A stretch of DNA of 34,860 nt, from positions 1 to 34,860 of the forward strand of contig CANLQR010000018.1 in NCBI GenBank assembly GCA_947492135.1, read 5' to 3'. The notes below the pieces were generated by a model. It saw only the letters and a list, made by a program, of their open reading frames with translations, searched no databases and was not told where the DNA came from. Shown in pieces: positions 23,623 through 31,595 of the stretch. The stretch is from Deltaproteobacteria bacterium. Lineage in GTDB: Bacteria; Myxococcota_A; Polyangia; Nannocystales; Nannocystaceae. Every line of letters begins with the position of its first letter. Positions within the stretch are counted from its first letter, which is position 1. The position numbers and the translations under genes are program-made.

Positions 23623-24054
23623 TCACGGCGCGACGACGTGACAGCCCACGCAGCGGAAGCCGTCCGGTTCCGTCGTCTGGTCGAACTTCGGCTCGTCGAG
23701 CAGCGCCGCCATCGTCGGGAACACCTCTTCGAGCATGAACGCGGTCAACTCGGGATTACGCATCTCGGCGACCTCGAGCGTGTTGTCTAGTGGTAGTGCG
23801 CCGAGGACCGCCGGCATCTCGTAGTCACGACCTGCCGCGTCAGCGCCGTGGCAGCTCTCGCACCCAAAGCTCGCCCACCGCTCTTGGTCGTGCTCCTGGA
23901 AGATCGCGCGCATCGTCGGCTCGACCTCGTCGGTCATGAACACGAGGCGCTCTCGTCGATCGAGCTCCGCCCAAGTCGGCGCCTCGTCGCTCGCACAGCC
24001 AGCGAGACCGGCGACTGCGGCGGTGTGGAGGATCAGGGCCGTCACGCGCGACAT
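23623..24054 (-). CDS. Di-haem cytochrome c lipoprotein
   Basis: A 143-residue exported protein with lipobox GLAGC (Cys20). Two covalent haem-binding motifs are present: CESCH (65-69) and CVGCH (135-139). Between them are Met-rich helices (EMPAVLGALP, MLEEVFPTM). It is probably an electron carrier anchored to a membrane facing the periplasm. The 4-nt gap to the stop of the convergent aldo/keto reductase is chance. Partner oxidase not visible. ATG 24054; 24055-24167 holds no gene and only a small GATCC-TGA-GGATC hairpin (24157-24169). Confidence 0.85.
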   Translation of the reverse strand: MSRVTALILHTAAVAGLAGCASDEAPTWAELDRRERLVFMTDEVEPTMRAIFQEHDQERWASFGCESCHGADAAGRDYEMPAVLGALPLDNTLEVAEMRNPELTAFMLEEVFPTMAALLDEPKFDQTTEPDGFRCVGCHVVAP

Positions 24055-24167
24055 CGTCGGAGAGCTTGCCCGAGAATGAGCGCGAAGTGCGACCAGCGAT
24101 GGTTGAGTCCCCGAGGTGAACGTCTCGCTCCCGGTGCGTGCTGTGATCGGCCTGACGATCCTGAGGA

Positions 24168-25550
24168 TCACTTCGCCGGGCTCGGCTTCACGAGCCGACC
24201 CATGAACAGGATCGTTCCGGTCTTCGTGTCGCGCACGAGGAACAAGAACGGATGCTTCGCGACGAACGGCACCGGCTCGTGGGTCGGTGCCCCTCCGACC
24301 GTCATCGACGCCGTTGTCGCGGCTGCGGCCTCGGTGCCGGCCTCGTCCACGGCGAGGAACGCCTTGTGGTAGGCCTCGGAGATCACGAGCTGATCGGCCT
24401 TCGGCGCCATCGCGGTGAAGTCGGCCTTGCTCGCATCCCACGCGGTGACGAGGCCGAGCTTCTCGAGTGGCTTGCGCAGCTCGATCGCGGCCTCGGGCTC
24501 GATGCGAAAGCGCGGCACACCGAGCGCGACGCGGGTGTACGTTGCGGCGGTGAGCCAGCGATCGAGCGCGTCTGCAGTGAGCGCCTTCTCGACGTCGGCG
24601 AGGCCCTTAGGATGGTCGGGTAGCACGATCACCATCGAGTACTCGCCGCCGTTGTACGTCATCTCGAGGATGCGGGCCTTCGCGTCGGCGGCGGTGCCGA
24701 GCCTGTACTGATCGACGCGGTGCATCATCCTCACCGTCGTCTTGCTATCGCCAACGAAGGGCTCGTCCCTCGTCTGTGACTCCTCGAATCCCCCGGCCCA
24801 CTGCGCCTTGAAGTAGATCGCGTTGACGAGCACGAGGCGCGTGTCCGCTGTGACGCCCGAGGCCGGCAGCAGGTCTTTGATCCTGTCCTTGGTCTGCTTG
24901 GCGACCCAGAGGTTGATGTGTGTGCGGGCGTCGGCGCTCGCGCCCTTGAAGTCCAGCGACTCGAGCGGCGCCGCGAAGATGTCCTGGGTGAGCGCGAGGT
25001 ACGGCGCCTCGAACGTGACGGTCTTCTCGCTGAAGAGGCGATTGGCGACCGCGAGCTCGAGGCCACCGGTCGCGGACGACCAGCGCGTCAGCGTGGCCTT
25101 CAGCGCCGGGTGCAGCGTCTCGCCGGCCGGCAGGTGGAACGTCTTCGCGATCTCGTCGGCCGTCGCACCCTTCGCGCCCGCGTGCACCATCGCGAACGCG
25201 AGTGCCATGCTCGCGGGCGACACGAAGAGGTTGCCGGGCTTCGCACCGAGCTCGCGATGGATGTCGATCGCGAAGGTGTTCATGCCCTTCGCGAGCGCGA
25301 GCGCGGTCTCCGGAGCGACGGTCGGCGGCGGTGCGTCGACCTTGGTGTAGGGCTGCTTCGCATCGATCTTGGTGTCGAGCTTCGCGTCCAGCTTCTTCGC
25401 GTCGAGCTTCTTGTCGTTCTTCTCCTTCACGTCTGCCTGCGCGGACTTCTTGTCATCCAGCTTTGCCGTGGTGTCCGTGCCGGAGCTCGGACATGCCGTG
25501 AGCGACACGACCACCGAGAGTGTGACGAGAGCGCGGACGGGCTGCGACAT
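24168..25550 (-). CDS. Serpin-family protease inhibitor, lipoprotein
   Basis: A 460-residue lipoprotein. The signal peptide ends at SLTAC (Cys20) and is followed by a highly charged Lys/Asp repeat linker (KLDAKKLDAKLDTKIDAK). The serpin fold (about 75-458) has NLFVSPASMALAFAM, LVLVNAIYFKAQWAGGF, and the C-terminal HPFLFLVRDTKTGTILFMGR. The reactive-centre hinge is GTEAAAATTASMTVGG, which keeps the small residues needed for loop insertion, so it should be inhibitory. Counting from the hinge puts P1 near Val/Gly, suggesting an elastase-like target. AGGAG precedes ATG 25550. Likely role: protection from self or prey proteases at the cell surface (inference). Confidence 0.95.
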   Translation of the reverse strand: MSQPVRALVTLSVVVSLTACPSSGTDTTAKLDDKKSAQADVKEKNDKKLDAKKLDAKLDTKIDAKQPYTKVDAPPPTVAPETALALAKGMNTFAIDIHRELGAKPGNLFVSPASMALAFAMVHAGAKGATADEIAKTFHLPAGETLHPALKATLTRWSSATGGLELAVANRLFSEKTVTFEAPYLALTQDIFAAPLESLDFKGASADARTHINLWVAKQTKDRIKDLLPASGVTADTRLVLVNAIYFKAQWAGGFEESQTRDEPFVGDSKTTVRMMHRVDQYRLGTAADAKARILEMTYNGGEYSMVIVLPDHPKGLADVEKALTADALDRWLTAATYTRVALGVPRFRIEPEAAIELRKPLEKLGLVTAWDASKADFTAMAPKADQLVISEAYHKAFLAVDEAGTEAAAATTASMTVGGAPTHEPVPFVAKHPFLFLVRDTKTGTILFMGRLVKPSPAK

Positions 25551-25604
25551 CGCGCTCCTTCTATCCGTTTCGGCGCGCGTGATCCAGCGCAGCGATTGCA
25601 ACCG

Positions 25605-26717
25605 TCAGCCCGCGGGACGAAAGGTCTGACAGGCGAGATCGATTTGCGTGCCGAGTGCGCCCTCGATCGCGATCGGCACCATCTCGGCGCCGTCGCAGAT
25701 GTTCGCCACGACGCCGTTTTCGCCGTGGGCAGATGCGAACTCCCACAGCCGCGGCGCGTGGTGGGCCTGGCCGCACTCGAGCCCGCCGCCACAGCACGTC
25801 GCAGGTTGGCCGCACATGTTCATGCCCTCGGTGACGCCGGGATCGCCCGCGACGACGATCGCAGCGACGCCGGCCGCGTCGCCGCCCTTGAGCGCGAGCA
25901 TGTCCGCGTAGATCTCGTCGACGGCACGTGCCGCGGTCGTGCACAGTTGATCGCAGATGCCGAACGGACAGGTGCACTGCGGCCAGCCCAGCTGATCGTA
26001 CGCACCGAAGTCGTCGACGTCGGTCACCAATACGAGCACGAGCAGCGCGTCCTCGCGCACAAAGCCGGTCGCGTCGCCCAGCAGCAGATCCGTCGCGCTC
26101 GACAGCACGTGCTCGCAGCCCAGCGCCGTCCCGCCGTTGCCGAGCACATTGGCTGCCGCCTGCGAGAAGGCGCCGGTGATCTCGGCCGCGCTCATCTCGT
26201 TGGCGTCGAACCACGGTACCGCACCGTTGCCGAGGAACCCGCCGTCATTGTCGTTGGTCAGCCCGATGCGGTACTCGATGTCACCGCAGTTCAGGTTCTC
26301 GAGCGCGAACACGATGTCGGCGAAGGCCGCGCCCGCTGCGAGCGCGCCGATCTCCTCGCTCATCGACAGCGAGCTGTCGAGCGCGAACAGCAGATCGATC
26401 CGCTTGCAGCCGCTCTCGGCGCATATGCCAGCGGTGGTGTCGCTGTCACCGACATCGAGCTTGAGTTCGCCGGTGGCGGCCGTCGTCTCGGGTGACGTCG
26501 TTGGATCTGCGGTCGCCATCGTCGCGGAGCTCGGGCCGGTATCGGCGCTCGGCGACGCGACGCAGGTACCGTCGAGACACATCAGGGAGTCGTCGCAAGC
26601 CATTCCTTGCGTACATGCGCAACCGCTGCTGCCGACGGGGCAGTCGCCGAGATCGGAGCGCGGTTCGCCGCATGCCGAGCCAAGCACCACCAGGGCAAGC
26701 CATCGCGACCACTGCAT
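25605..26717 (-). CDS. VWA-domain lipoprotein
   Basis: A 370-residue lipoprotein with lipobox LGSAC (Cys16). A short Cys-rich segment (CPVGSSGCACTQGMACDDSL) is followed by a Thr/Ala linker, then a von Willebrand factor A domain (about 107-370). The MIDAS motif is ALDSSLSMSEE (D-x-S-x-S), with further acidic residues in VTDVDDFG. VWA domains bind metal-dependent protein ligands. Surface adhesion or scaffold is likely. Several Cys pairs (CTCPFGIC, CCGGGLEC) add disulphides. Similar in design to the gene at 30507. Start at ATG 26717. Confidence 0.88.
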   Translation of the reverse strand: MQWSRWLALVVLGSACGEPRSDLGDCPVGSSGCACTQGMACDDSLMCLDGTCVASPSADTGPSSATMATADPTTSPETTAATGELKLDVGDSDTTAGICAESGCKRIDLLFALDSSLSMSEEIGALAAGAAFADIVFALENLNCGDIEYRIGLTNDNDGGFLGNGAVPWFDANEMSAAEITGAFSQAAANVLGNGGTALGCEHVLSSATDLLLGDATGFVREDALLVLVLVTDVDDFGAYDQLGWPQCTCPFGICDQLCTTAARAVDEIYADMLALKGGDAAGVAAIVVAGDPGVTEGMNMCGQPATCCGGGLECGQAHHAPRLWEFASAHGENGVVANICDGAEMVPIAIEGALGTQIDLACQTFRPAG

Positions 26718-26839
26718 CGGTCGATCCTGCCACGACGGCCGGCGACGTGGCGAGAACGCGGCGGCGGGCTGACCGTCGCGCTGCGATCCTCGCGTCGCCA
26801 CGTTGGGGATGGGGGGAAAAGCGGGCTACCCTCGTGCGG

Positions 26840-27286
26840 GTGAGAATCCTGGCCTTCGCGCTCGCTGTCGCCCTGGGCTGTGACGCCGCACCGAAGCCCG
26901 CACCGTTGGAGGCCGCGCCCGAGCCCGCGACGCCCAAGCCCGCGGCGCCGAAGCCCGCGCCCGGTGGCTCGACAATCCTCGGTGGCGTGTACGTGCAGAC
27001 CTGCGCGACACCAGGCGCGTGTCCATCATTGTTGCAGCCTGCCGGCGCGGCCCACTGCAAAGCGCTGGGTCTGGGCGGGATGACGTGGCGGCTGCCCACG
27101 CGCGACGAGCTGAAGGCATGGCGCGGCAAGCCGGAGCTGGTCGGCTTCGAGGGGTTCCACTGGAGCGGCACGCCGTTCGAGGACGCGCCGGGGCAGGTGT
27201 GGATCTTCGATCCGACCTCGGGGAGCGAGACGACGATTCCAGGCGATCGCAAGCCGTTCGCGGTGCGGTGCGTCGCGAAGCCGTGA
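26840..27286 (+). CDS. DUF1566-like lipoprotein with Pro/Ala linker
   Basis: A 148-residue lipoprotein starting at GTG 26840, directly into the signal peptide RILAFALAVALGC (Cys14). A linker of KPA/PEPA repeats (about 18-45) is followed by a small domain with GGMTWRLPTRDELKAWRGK, then FHWSGTPFED and KPFAVRCVAKP. WRLPTxxEL and the terminal RCV are marks of DUF1566/formylglycine-type (C-type lectin-like) domains. Probable ligand-binding surface module; function unknown. A second in-frame GTG at 26834 is possible. Confidence 0.75.
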   Translation: MRILAFALAVALGCDAAPKPAPLEAAPEPATPKPAAPKPAPGGSTILGGVYVQTCATPGACPSLLQPAGAAHCKALGLGGMTWRLPTRDELKAWRGKPELVGFEGFHWSGTPFEDAPGQVWIFDPTSGSETTIPGDRKPFAVRCVAKP

Positions 27287-27389
27287 GCACGGCCGTCGAG
27301 AAAACCCATGCGCACCCTCGATTGACTCCGCAAGAAATTGCGGGCCCAATATGTGGCCTGCGCGGCGAGAGCCAGCAGCGAGGTGCATC

Positions 27390-27770
27390 ATGGGCGTGAC
27401 AGGGATAGGCGGGCTGTTCTTCCGAGCGAGCGATCCAGACGCGCTCAACACCTGGTATCGCGAGCGTCTGCACGTTGGCGCGGGCTGCAACGCCGACGCG
27501 ACCGGCCCGGTCGACCAATGGAGCTGGAGCACGCTGGCCGGCCCGACGGTGTTCGCGCCGTTCAAGGCCGACACGGATTATTTCCCCGCCGACAAGCAGT
27601 ACATGATCAATCTGCGCGTCGAGGGACTGGACGCCTTGCTCGCATCACTGCGCGCCGCCGGGATCGCGGTCGAGACCCGCGCCGAATGGGATAGCCCCGA
27701 AACCGGCCGTTTCGCGCGCATTCACGATCCCGAGGGCAATCCGATCGAGTTGTGGGAGACGCCGGGCTGA
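27390..27770 (+). CDS. Glyoxalase/VOC superfamily protein
   Basis: A 126-residue protein with the vicinal-oxygen-chelate fold. The first beta-alpha-beta unit is GIGGLFFRASDPDALNTWYR, and the last strand is FARIHDPEGNPIELWETPG, with the typical D-P-E-G-N-x-I-E-L-W ending and a metal-ligand Glu. A role as dioxygenase, isomerase or resistance protein cannot be decided. ATG 27390 is preceded by AGCGAGGTG. It lies about 70 bp before the DUF2750 gene in the same direction. Confidence 0.88.
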   Translation: MGVTGIGGLFFRASDPDALNTWYRERLHVGAGCNADATGPVDQWSWSTLAGPTVFAPFKADTDYFPADKQYMINLRVEGLDALLASLRAAGIAVETRAEWDSPETGRFARIHDPEGNPIELWETPG

Positions 27771-27838
27771 TCGCAGACGTCGGCGGGTCCTCGTTGCGTA
27801 TGGCTGACGCTCGGGAAAAGCTGCCGGCGCGACGAATC

Positions 27839-28513
27839 ATGACCCACCAGAAGATCAGCCACCTGCACCTCGCGCCTGGTGTCGATTGGGCAGGTGCCGC
27901 GGCGCGACTCGAGGCGCGGGCCGCCGCGTGGAGTGCGGTGGACGCGGTGGAGGAGCTGCAACTCGTGCGCGTCGACGACCAGACCGGCGTGCTGATCGCG
28001 GCGACGGTGGACCGCGAGACGCTCGCGTCGTTGATCCACGCCGTCGTCGACCCGTGGATCGCGGAGCAATGTGCCGCCGAGCCGCAGTCGACCCTGCAAG
28101 GGGAGACCATCTTCGGGCTGGGCCGGCACCAGCGAGGCTCACAACTCGACGCGCTTGGCGATGCCGAGCGCTGTGACTACTTCGTCGACCGCGTCGTGGC
28201 GTCCGCCACGGTGTGGGGGCTGTACGGCGACACGTGGGCTCGATCGACGGCGGCAGGCGACGTCGAAGCCTTGCCGGTGTGGCCAACGCGGTTGCTCGCG
28301 GCCCGTTGTGCCGGCGCCGAGTGGCGCGGGTTCGTGCCCCGTCCGATCGCGCTTGCGGCATTTCTCGAGCAGTGGCTCACCGGCATGGACGAAGATGGGA
28401 TCGTCGCGGTGGTGCTCCCGACGCCGACGCACCCTGGCGCGATCGTGCCCGCGGCCGAACTCACGCAGGCGCTGCGCCGTCACCCCGAACGCCCGCGTGG
28501 TACGGTGGCGTGA
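27839..28513 (+). CDS. DUF2750 protein with extra N-terminal domain
   Basis: A 224-residue protein. The C-terminal half (about 110-220) matches DUF2750: ERCDYFVDRVVASATVWGLY, then LPVWPTRLLAARCAGAEWRG, and AFLEQWLTGMDEDGIVAVVL. The first 100 residues (HLHLAPGVDWAGAAARLEAR...) are an additional domain I do not recognise. DUF2750 has no assigned function; many are immunity- or SUKH-like small proteins in cytoplasm, which is only a comparison. ATG 27839 is chosen; ATG 27800 is possible. Its stop overlaps the next start by one base (TGATG). Confidence 0.75.
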   Translation: MTHQKISHLHLAPGVDWAGAAARLEARAAAWSAVDAVEELQLVRVDDQTGVLIAATVDRETLASLIHAVVDPWIAEQCAAEPQSTLQGETIFGLGRHQRGSQLDALGDAERCDYFVDRVVASATVWGLYGDTWARSTAAGDVEALPVWPTRLLAARCAGAEWRGFVPRPIALAAFLEQWLTGMDEDGIVAVVLPTPTHPGAIVPAAELTQALRRHPERPRGTVA

Positions 28514-29055
28514 TGTTGTTTCGCTGCATTCTCGTCTGCGCGTTGCTGGCCCCGCTCGCCTGCGACAACAAGGACTCCACGCCCGCGCCGGCCAGCAGCG
28601 CCTCGGCGGCCGACGATCTCGGGGCGATGACCGAGTACATGCGCAAGTCCAAGTCCGCCGAGGCGAAGGTCAACCTCGGCGCCATCGCCCGCGGCATCGT
28701 CAGTGCGAGCCAGCAGGAGTACGTCGGGCCCGACGGAACGCTGCGCCCGTTCGTGCTCGCCCCGGCCCCGCTCACGCCGCCCTCGGGTGTGTGCTGCAAG
28801 CTACCCAAGGGTCGTTGCGCCGCCGACAGCGGTGACTGGAAACACCCAGCGTGGCGCGCCATCTTCTTCGAGCTGGGCGATCCGCACTACTACTCGTACG
28901 AGGTTGCCGTCGATGCGACAGGGTTCGTCGCCCGTGCGGTCGGAGACCTCGACTGCGACGGATCTCTGGCCACGTTCGAGCTTCGCGGCACGCTCACGGC
29001 CGGCGGCGCCTACGAGCTCGCTGCGGAGCCCACGAGCACCGCCCCGCTCGAGTGA
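28513..29055 (+). CDS. Pilin-like lipoprotein
   Basis: A 180-residue lipoprotein with lipobox LAPLAC (Cys17) and a short Ala/Ser linker. The segment EYMRKSKSAEAKVNLGAIAR then IVSASQQEYV looks like the start of a pilin-type globular head (helix with S-E-A-K-x-N-L). Later parts have paired Cys (VCCKLPKGRC) and VDATGFVARAVGDLDCDG, as in myxobacterial type IV pilin-like proteins. Unlike a real pilin it has no prepilin peptidase site. Coupled by overlap to the DUF2750 gene. Confidence 0.7.
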   Translation: MLFRCILVCALLAPLACDNKDSTPAPASSASAADDLGAMTEYMRKSKSAEAKVNLGAIARGIVSASQQEYVGPDGTLRPFVLAPAPLTPPSGVCCKLPKGRCAADSGDWKHPAWRAIFFELGDPHYYSYEVAVDATGFVARAVGDLDCDGSLATFELRGTLTAGGAYELAAEPTSTAPLE

Positions 29056-29086
29056 CGTGCGTGCTCGCGCCGGTGGGTTGCCTGCA

Positions 29087-30334
29087 CTACCAGCAGTCGC
29101 CCGACCCGGGTTCCTCGCTGTACGAGTCGTAGAGCCAGAATCGGCGCCCGTTCGCGGACAAAACGCCGAGGTGGATGGTGATGCCACCGAGTCCGACCGA
29201 CATGTTCAACCGCGGATCGAGATCGCTGCCCGGGGCGATTTGCTCGGGCGCGACGATGTCCTGATTCCAATAGGTGTCGCACAGATGCTGCTGCGCCATC
29301 GCTCGCGAGGTCGGTGAGTTGAAGTCGAGGTCGACGGCATCGGCGTCGGGATGATCGCCACCGGCGGCGCCACCGACCGCTTCGTTGTAGCAGGGGGGGC
29401 GCCACCAGTTGCGGACGAACACCGGCTCGTCCACCAGCTCGACGAGCTCGTCGGTGAATAGCCCGAGCGCGCCGAGCTTCTCCCACTGGTCATTGGGGGC
29501 GAGCAGGATCGATAGTCCGCACCCGTCGGCCGCCTCCTGGTTGTAGGGCTCGACGATCTCGGCTGCGGTGATGTGTTGGACCCCGACGGCGTCGAGATAC
29601 ATCTGCAGGCCCTCGACATCGGCGCTGTAGTCGAACGCGTTGACGGGGTCGCCGCCGCCGCCCCCGAGGTGATCGATGAGGAACTCGTGGTCGATCTCGT
29701 CGACGTACATCGCGCCGTCGGAGGTGCCGAACTCCTCCGGGATGCAAACCCCGGCGGCGTCGGTGGTGTCGAAGCGCTCGAGTACATTGCACACGTAGCC
29801 ATCGCGGCAGCCTTCGCCGGGCAGCAAGCTGGGGTCGCACTGCGACAGGCAGTAGCCAGCGTTGGGTTGCCCGACCTCCGTGCCATTGACGCAGAACGTG
29901 GCCGGCGCGTCGTCGGCATCGGGGCATAGGTTCGTGCAGGCCTGCGTGCAGGTTCCACACGGGAATCCGTCGCGCGGGAGCAGGCACTCGCCGCCCTCGA
30001 AGCCGCAGTCGCCATCCCCGCTGCATGGCGAGCCGATCCAAGGCGTCGGCCAGCCGGGCGTGCAGTCGATGGGGACTTCGCCGCTCGTCGGATCTTCGGT
30101 CGTCGAAGCCGGGGCGCTGGGATCATCCTCTTCGCCGTCGTCCTGCGTCGCGCTGGCGGGATCGCTGCCGGTGCTGGTCTCGCCCGAGGACTCGATACTG
30201 CCGACCGAGCCTGCCGAGCCGGCTGTGCCGTCGGCGTCGATGCCCGCATCGGGGTCGTACGCGGCACCCGGCGTTCCGGCCGCGCCACAGCCCGCGGTCA
30301 GCAGCGCCAGCAGCCAGTGCGTGTCGGTTTTCAC
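29087..30334 (-). CDS. Lipoprotein with putative M15-type peptidase domain
   Basis: A 415-residue lipoprotein. GTG 30334 is chosen because AAGGGGGATGAC precedes it and it begins the signal peptide (lipobox LLTAGC). After an Ala/Gly/Asp linker comes a Cys-rich region (CSGDGDCGFEGGEC, CGTCTQACTNLC, CLSQCDPS). The C-terminal domain has CYNEAVGGAAGGDHPDADAV followed by DLDF, the H-x6-D zinc pattern of M15A-like D,D-carboxypeptidases, and a later GITIHLGV that could give the second His. A cell-wall or peptide hydrolase displayed at the surface is suggested; activity is unproven. Confidence 0.75.
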   Translation of the reverse strand: MKTDTHWLLALLTAGCGAAGTPGAAYDPDAGIDADGTAGSAGSVGSIESSGETSTGSDPASATQDDGEEDDPSAPASTTEDPTSGEVPIDCTPGWPTPWIGSPCSGDGDCGFEGGECLLPRDGFPCGTCTQACTNLCPDADDAPATFCVNGTEVGQPNAGYCLSQCDPSLLPGEGCRDGYVCNVLERFDTTDAAGVCIPEEFGTSDGAMYVDEIDHEFLIDHLGGGGGDPVNAFDYSADVEGLQMYLDAVGVQHITAAEIVEPYNQEAADGCGLSILLAPNDQWEKLGALGLFTDELVELVDEPVFVRNWWRPPCYNEAVGGAAGGDHPDADAVDLDFNSPTSRAMAQQHLCDTYWNQDIVAPEQIAPGSDLDPRLNMSVGLGGITIHLGVLSANGRRFWLYDSYSEEPGSGDCW

Positions 30335-30506
30335 GTCATCCCCCTTGGTCTTTCGAGTCGCGCCGCAGCACCGAACGGCAAAGATAGCTGTCCTGGGGAT
30401 TCGCGCGAAGGCCCCCGAAGGTTCCCCGGGACCCGAGCGGGGGTGGCTAGCGGGCCTTTGGCGCCGGGGCGGGAACCTTGTCGGCCGGTGGACAACGTCC
30501 CGGCGC

Positions 30507-31580
30507 ATGGGACGGCGATACGGCGGACTCCTGGGATGGCTCGTGGTCGCGGGCACGGCCGTCAGCTGCGGCGGCGAGCTCCGCGACGACGGCGTAGCGA
30601 CCGCCGCGGCGGTGACGACCGATGTCGATCCGAGCACGACGACCGGCGAGGACCCGACCGCCGACGCGAGCGACTCGGTGGCGAGCGACGGCGACACCAC
30701 CGACGCCTCGATCAAGCTCGACGTCGCCGGCACTGCCGGAAGCGCCGATGATGGGGGCAGCGCCGACGAGTGTCAGAACGTCGACGTATTGTTCGTGATC
30801 GACGACTCGTCGAGCATGGGCGACAACCAGCAGAGCCTGGTCGCGAGTTTTCCGGGGTTCGTCGCCGGCATGCAGGCCAACCTGCAGTTCGCCGAGAGCT
30901 ACCACATCGGCATCGTCACCTCGGATGCCTATGGTGCCAATGCCCCAGGCTGCACTGATATCGGCGATCTGGTCACGCGGACCGGAGGCATCGCCGCCAG
31001 CGGTCAGGTGTGCGAGCCGTTCGCGTCGGGAAAGCGTTACCTCGACGAGAGCGAGCCCGATCTCGCGGCGAAGTTCGCCTGCGCCGCCCAGGTCGGTAGC
31101 TCCGGCGCCGACGACGAGAAGATGATGCGGGGCCTGCTCGACGCGCTCGATCCCGCGGCCAACGATCCTGCGGGAAACGCCTGCAACACCGGTTTCGCGC
31201 GCGACGACTCGCTGCTGGTGATCGTGCTCATCTCCGACGAGGACGATGTCCCGGAGCCGTACATGTGCGATCCGGCCGATCCGTTCAACAATCCCTGCGA
31301 CACCACCGGCTCGGGCGGGTCGCCCGACGAGTGGGTCGCCGAACTCGCGACCAAGAAGTCGAACATCGACAGCAACGTCGTGGTGCTGTCGTTGGTCGGC
31401 CTGGCCGGCGACAACGCGTGCGGTGCTGTGCCGGCGTCAAAGCTCATCGGCTTTGCCAATCGGTTCGGTGATCGCGGTTTCACCGATGACGTGTGCGCCG
31501 CGAGCTACGACGGATTCTTCGCAGCGGCGCTGCCGATCATCGACGGCGCCTGCCATGACTACGTGCCGCCCGCGCGCTAG
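30507..31580 (+). CDS. VWA-domain lipoprotein
   Basis: A 357-residue lipoprotein, ATG 30507. The lipobox is TAVSC (about Cys19). After a Thr/Asp linker and the motif IKLDVAG, the VWA domain begins: VDVLFVIDDSSSMGDNQ with the MIDAS D-x-S-x-S, then YHIGIVTSDAYG, and LLVIVLISDEDD (acidic MIDAS loop). Paired Cys occur in the second half. It is very similar in architecture to the VWA lipoprotein at 25605. The 172-bp gap to the divergent M15-like gene must contain both promoters. Confidence 0.9.
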   Translation: MGRRYGGLLGWLVVAGTAVSCGGELRDDGVATAAAVTTDVDPSTTTGEDPTADASDSVASDGDTTDASIKLDVAGTAGSADDGGSADECQNVDVLFVIDDSSSMGDNQQSLVASFPGFVAGMQANLQFAESYHIGIVTSDAYGANAPGCTDIGDLVTRTGGIAASGQVCEPFASGKRYLDESEPDLAAKFACAAQVGSSGADDEKMMRGLLDALDPAANDPAGNACNTGFARDDSLLVIVLISDEDDVPEPYMCDPADPFNNPCDTTGSGGSPDEWVAELATKKSNIDSNVVVLSLVGLAGDNACGAVPASKLIGFANRFGDRGFTDDVCAASYDGFFAAALPIIDGACHDYVPPAR

Positions 31581-31595
31581 CGACTCGCGAAGCGC

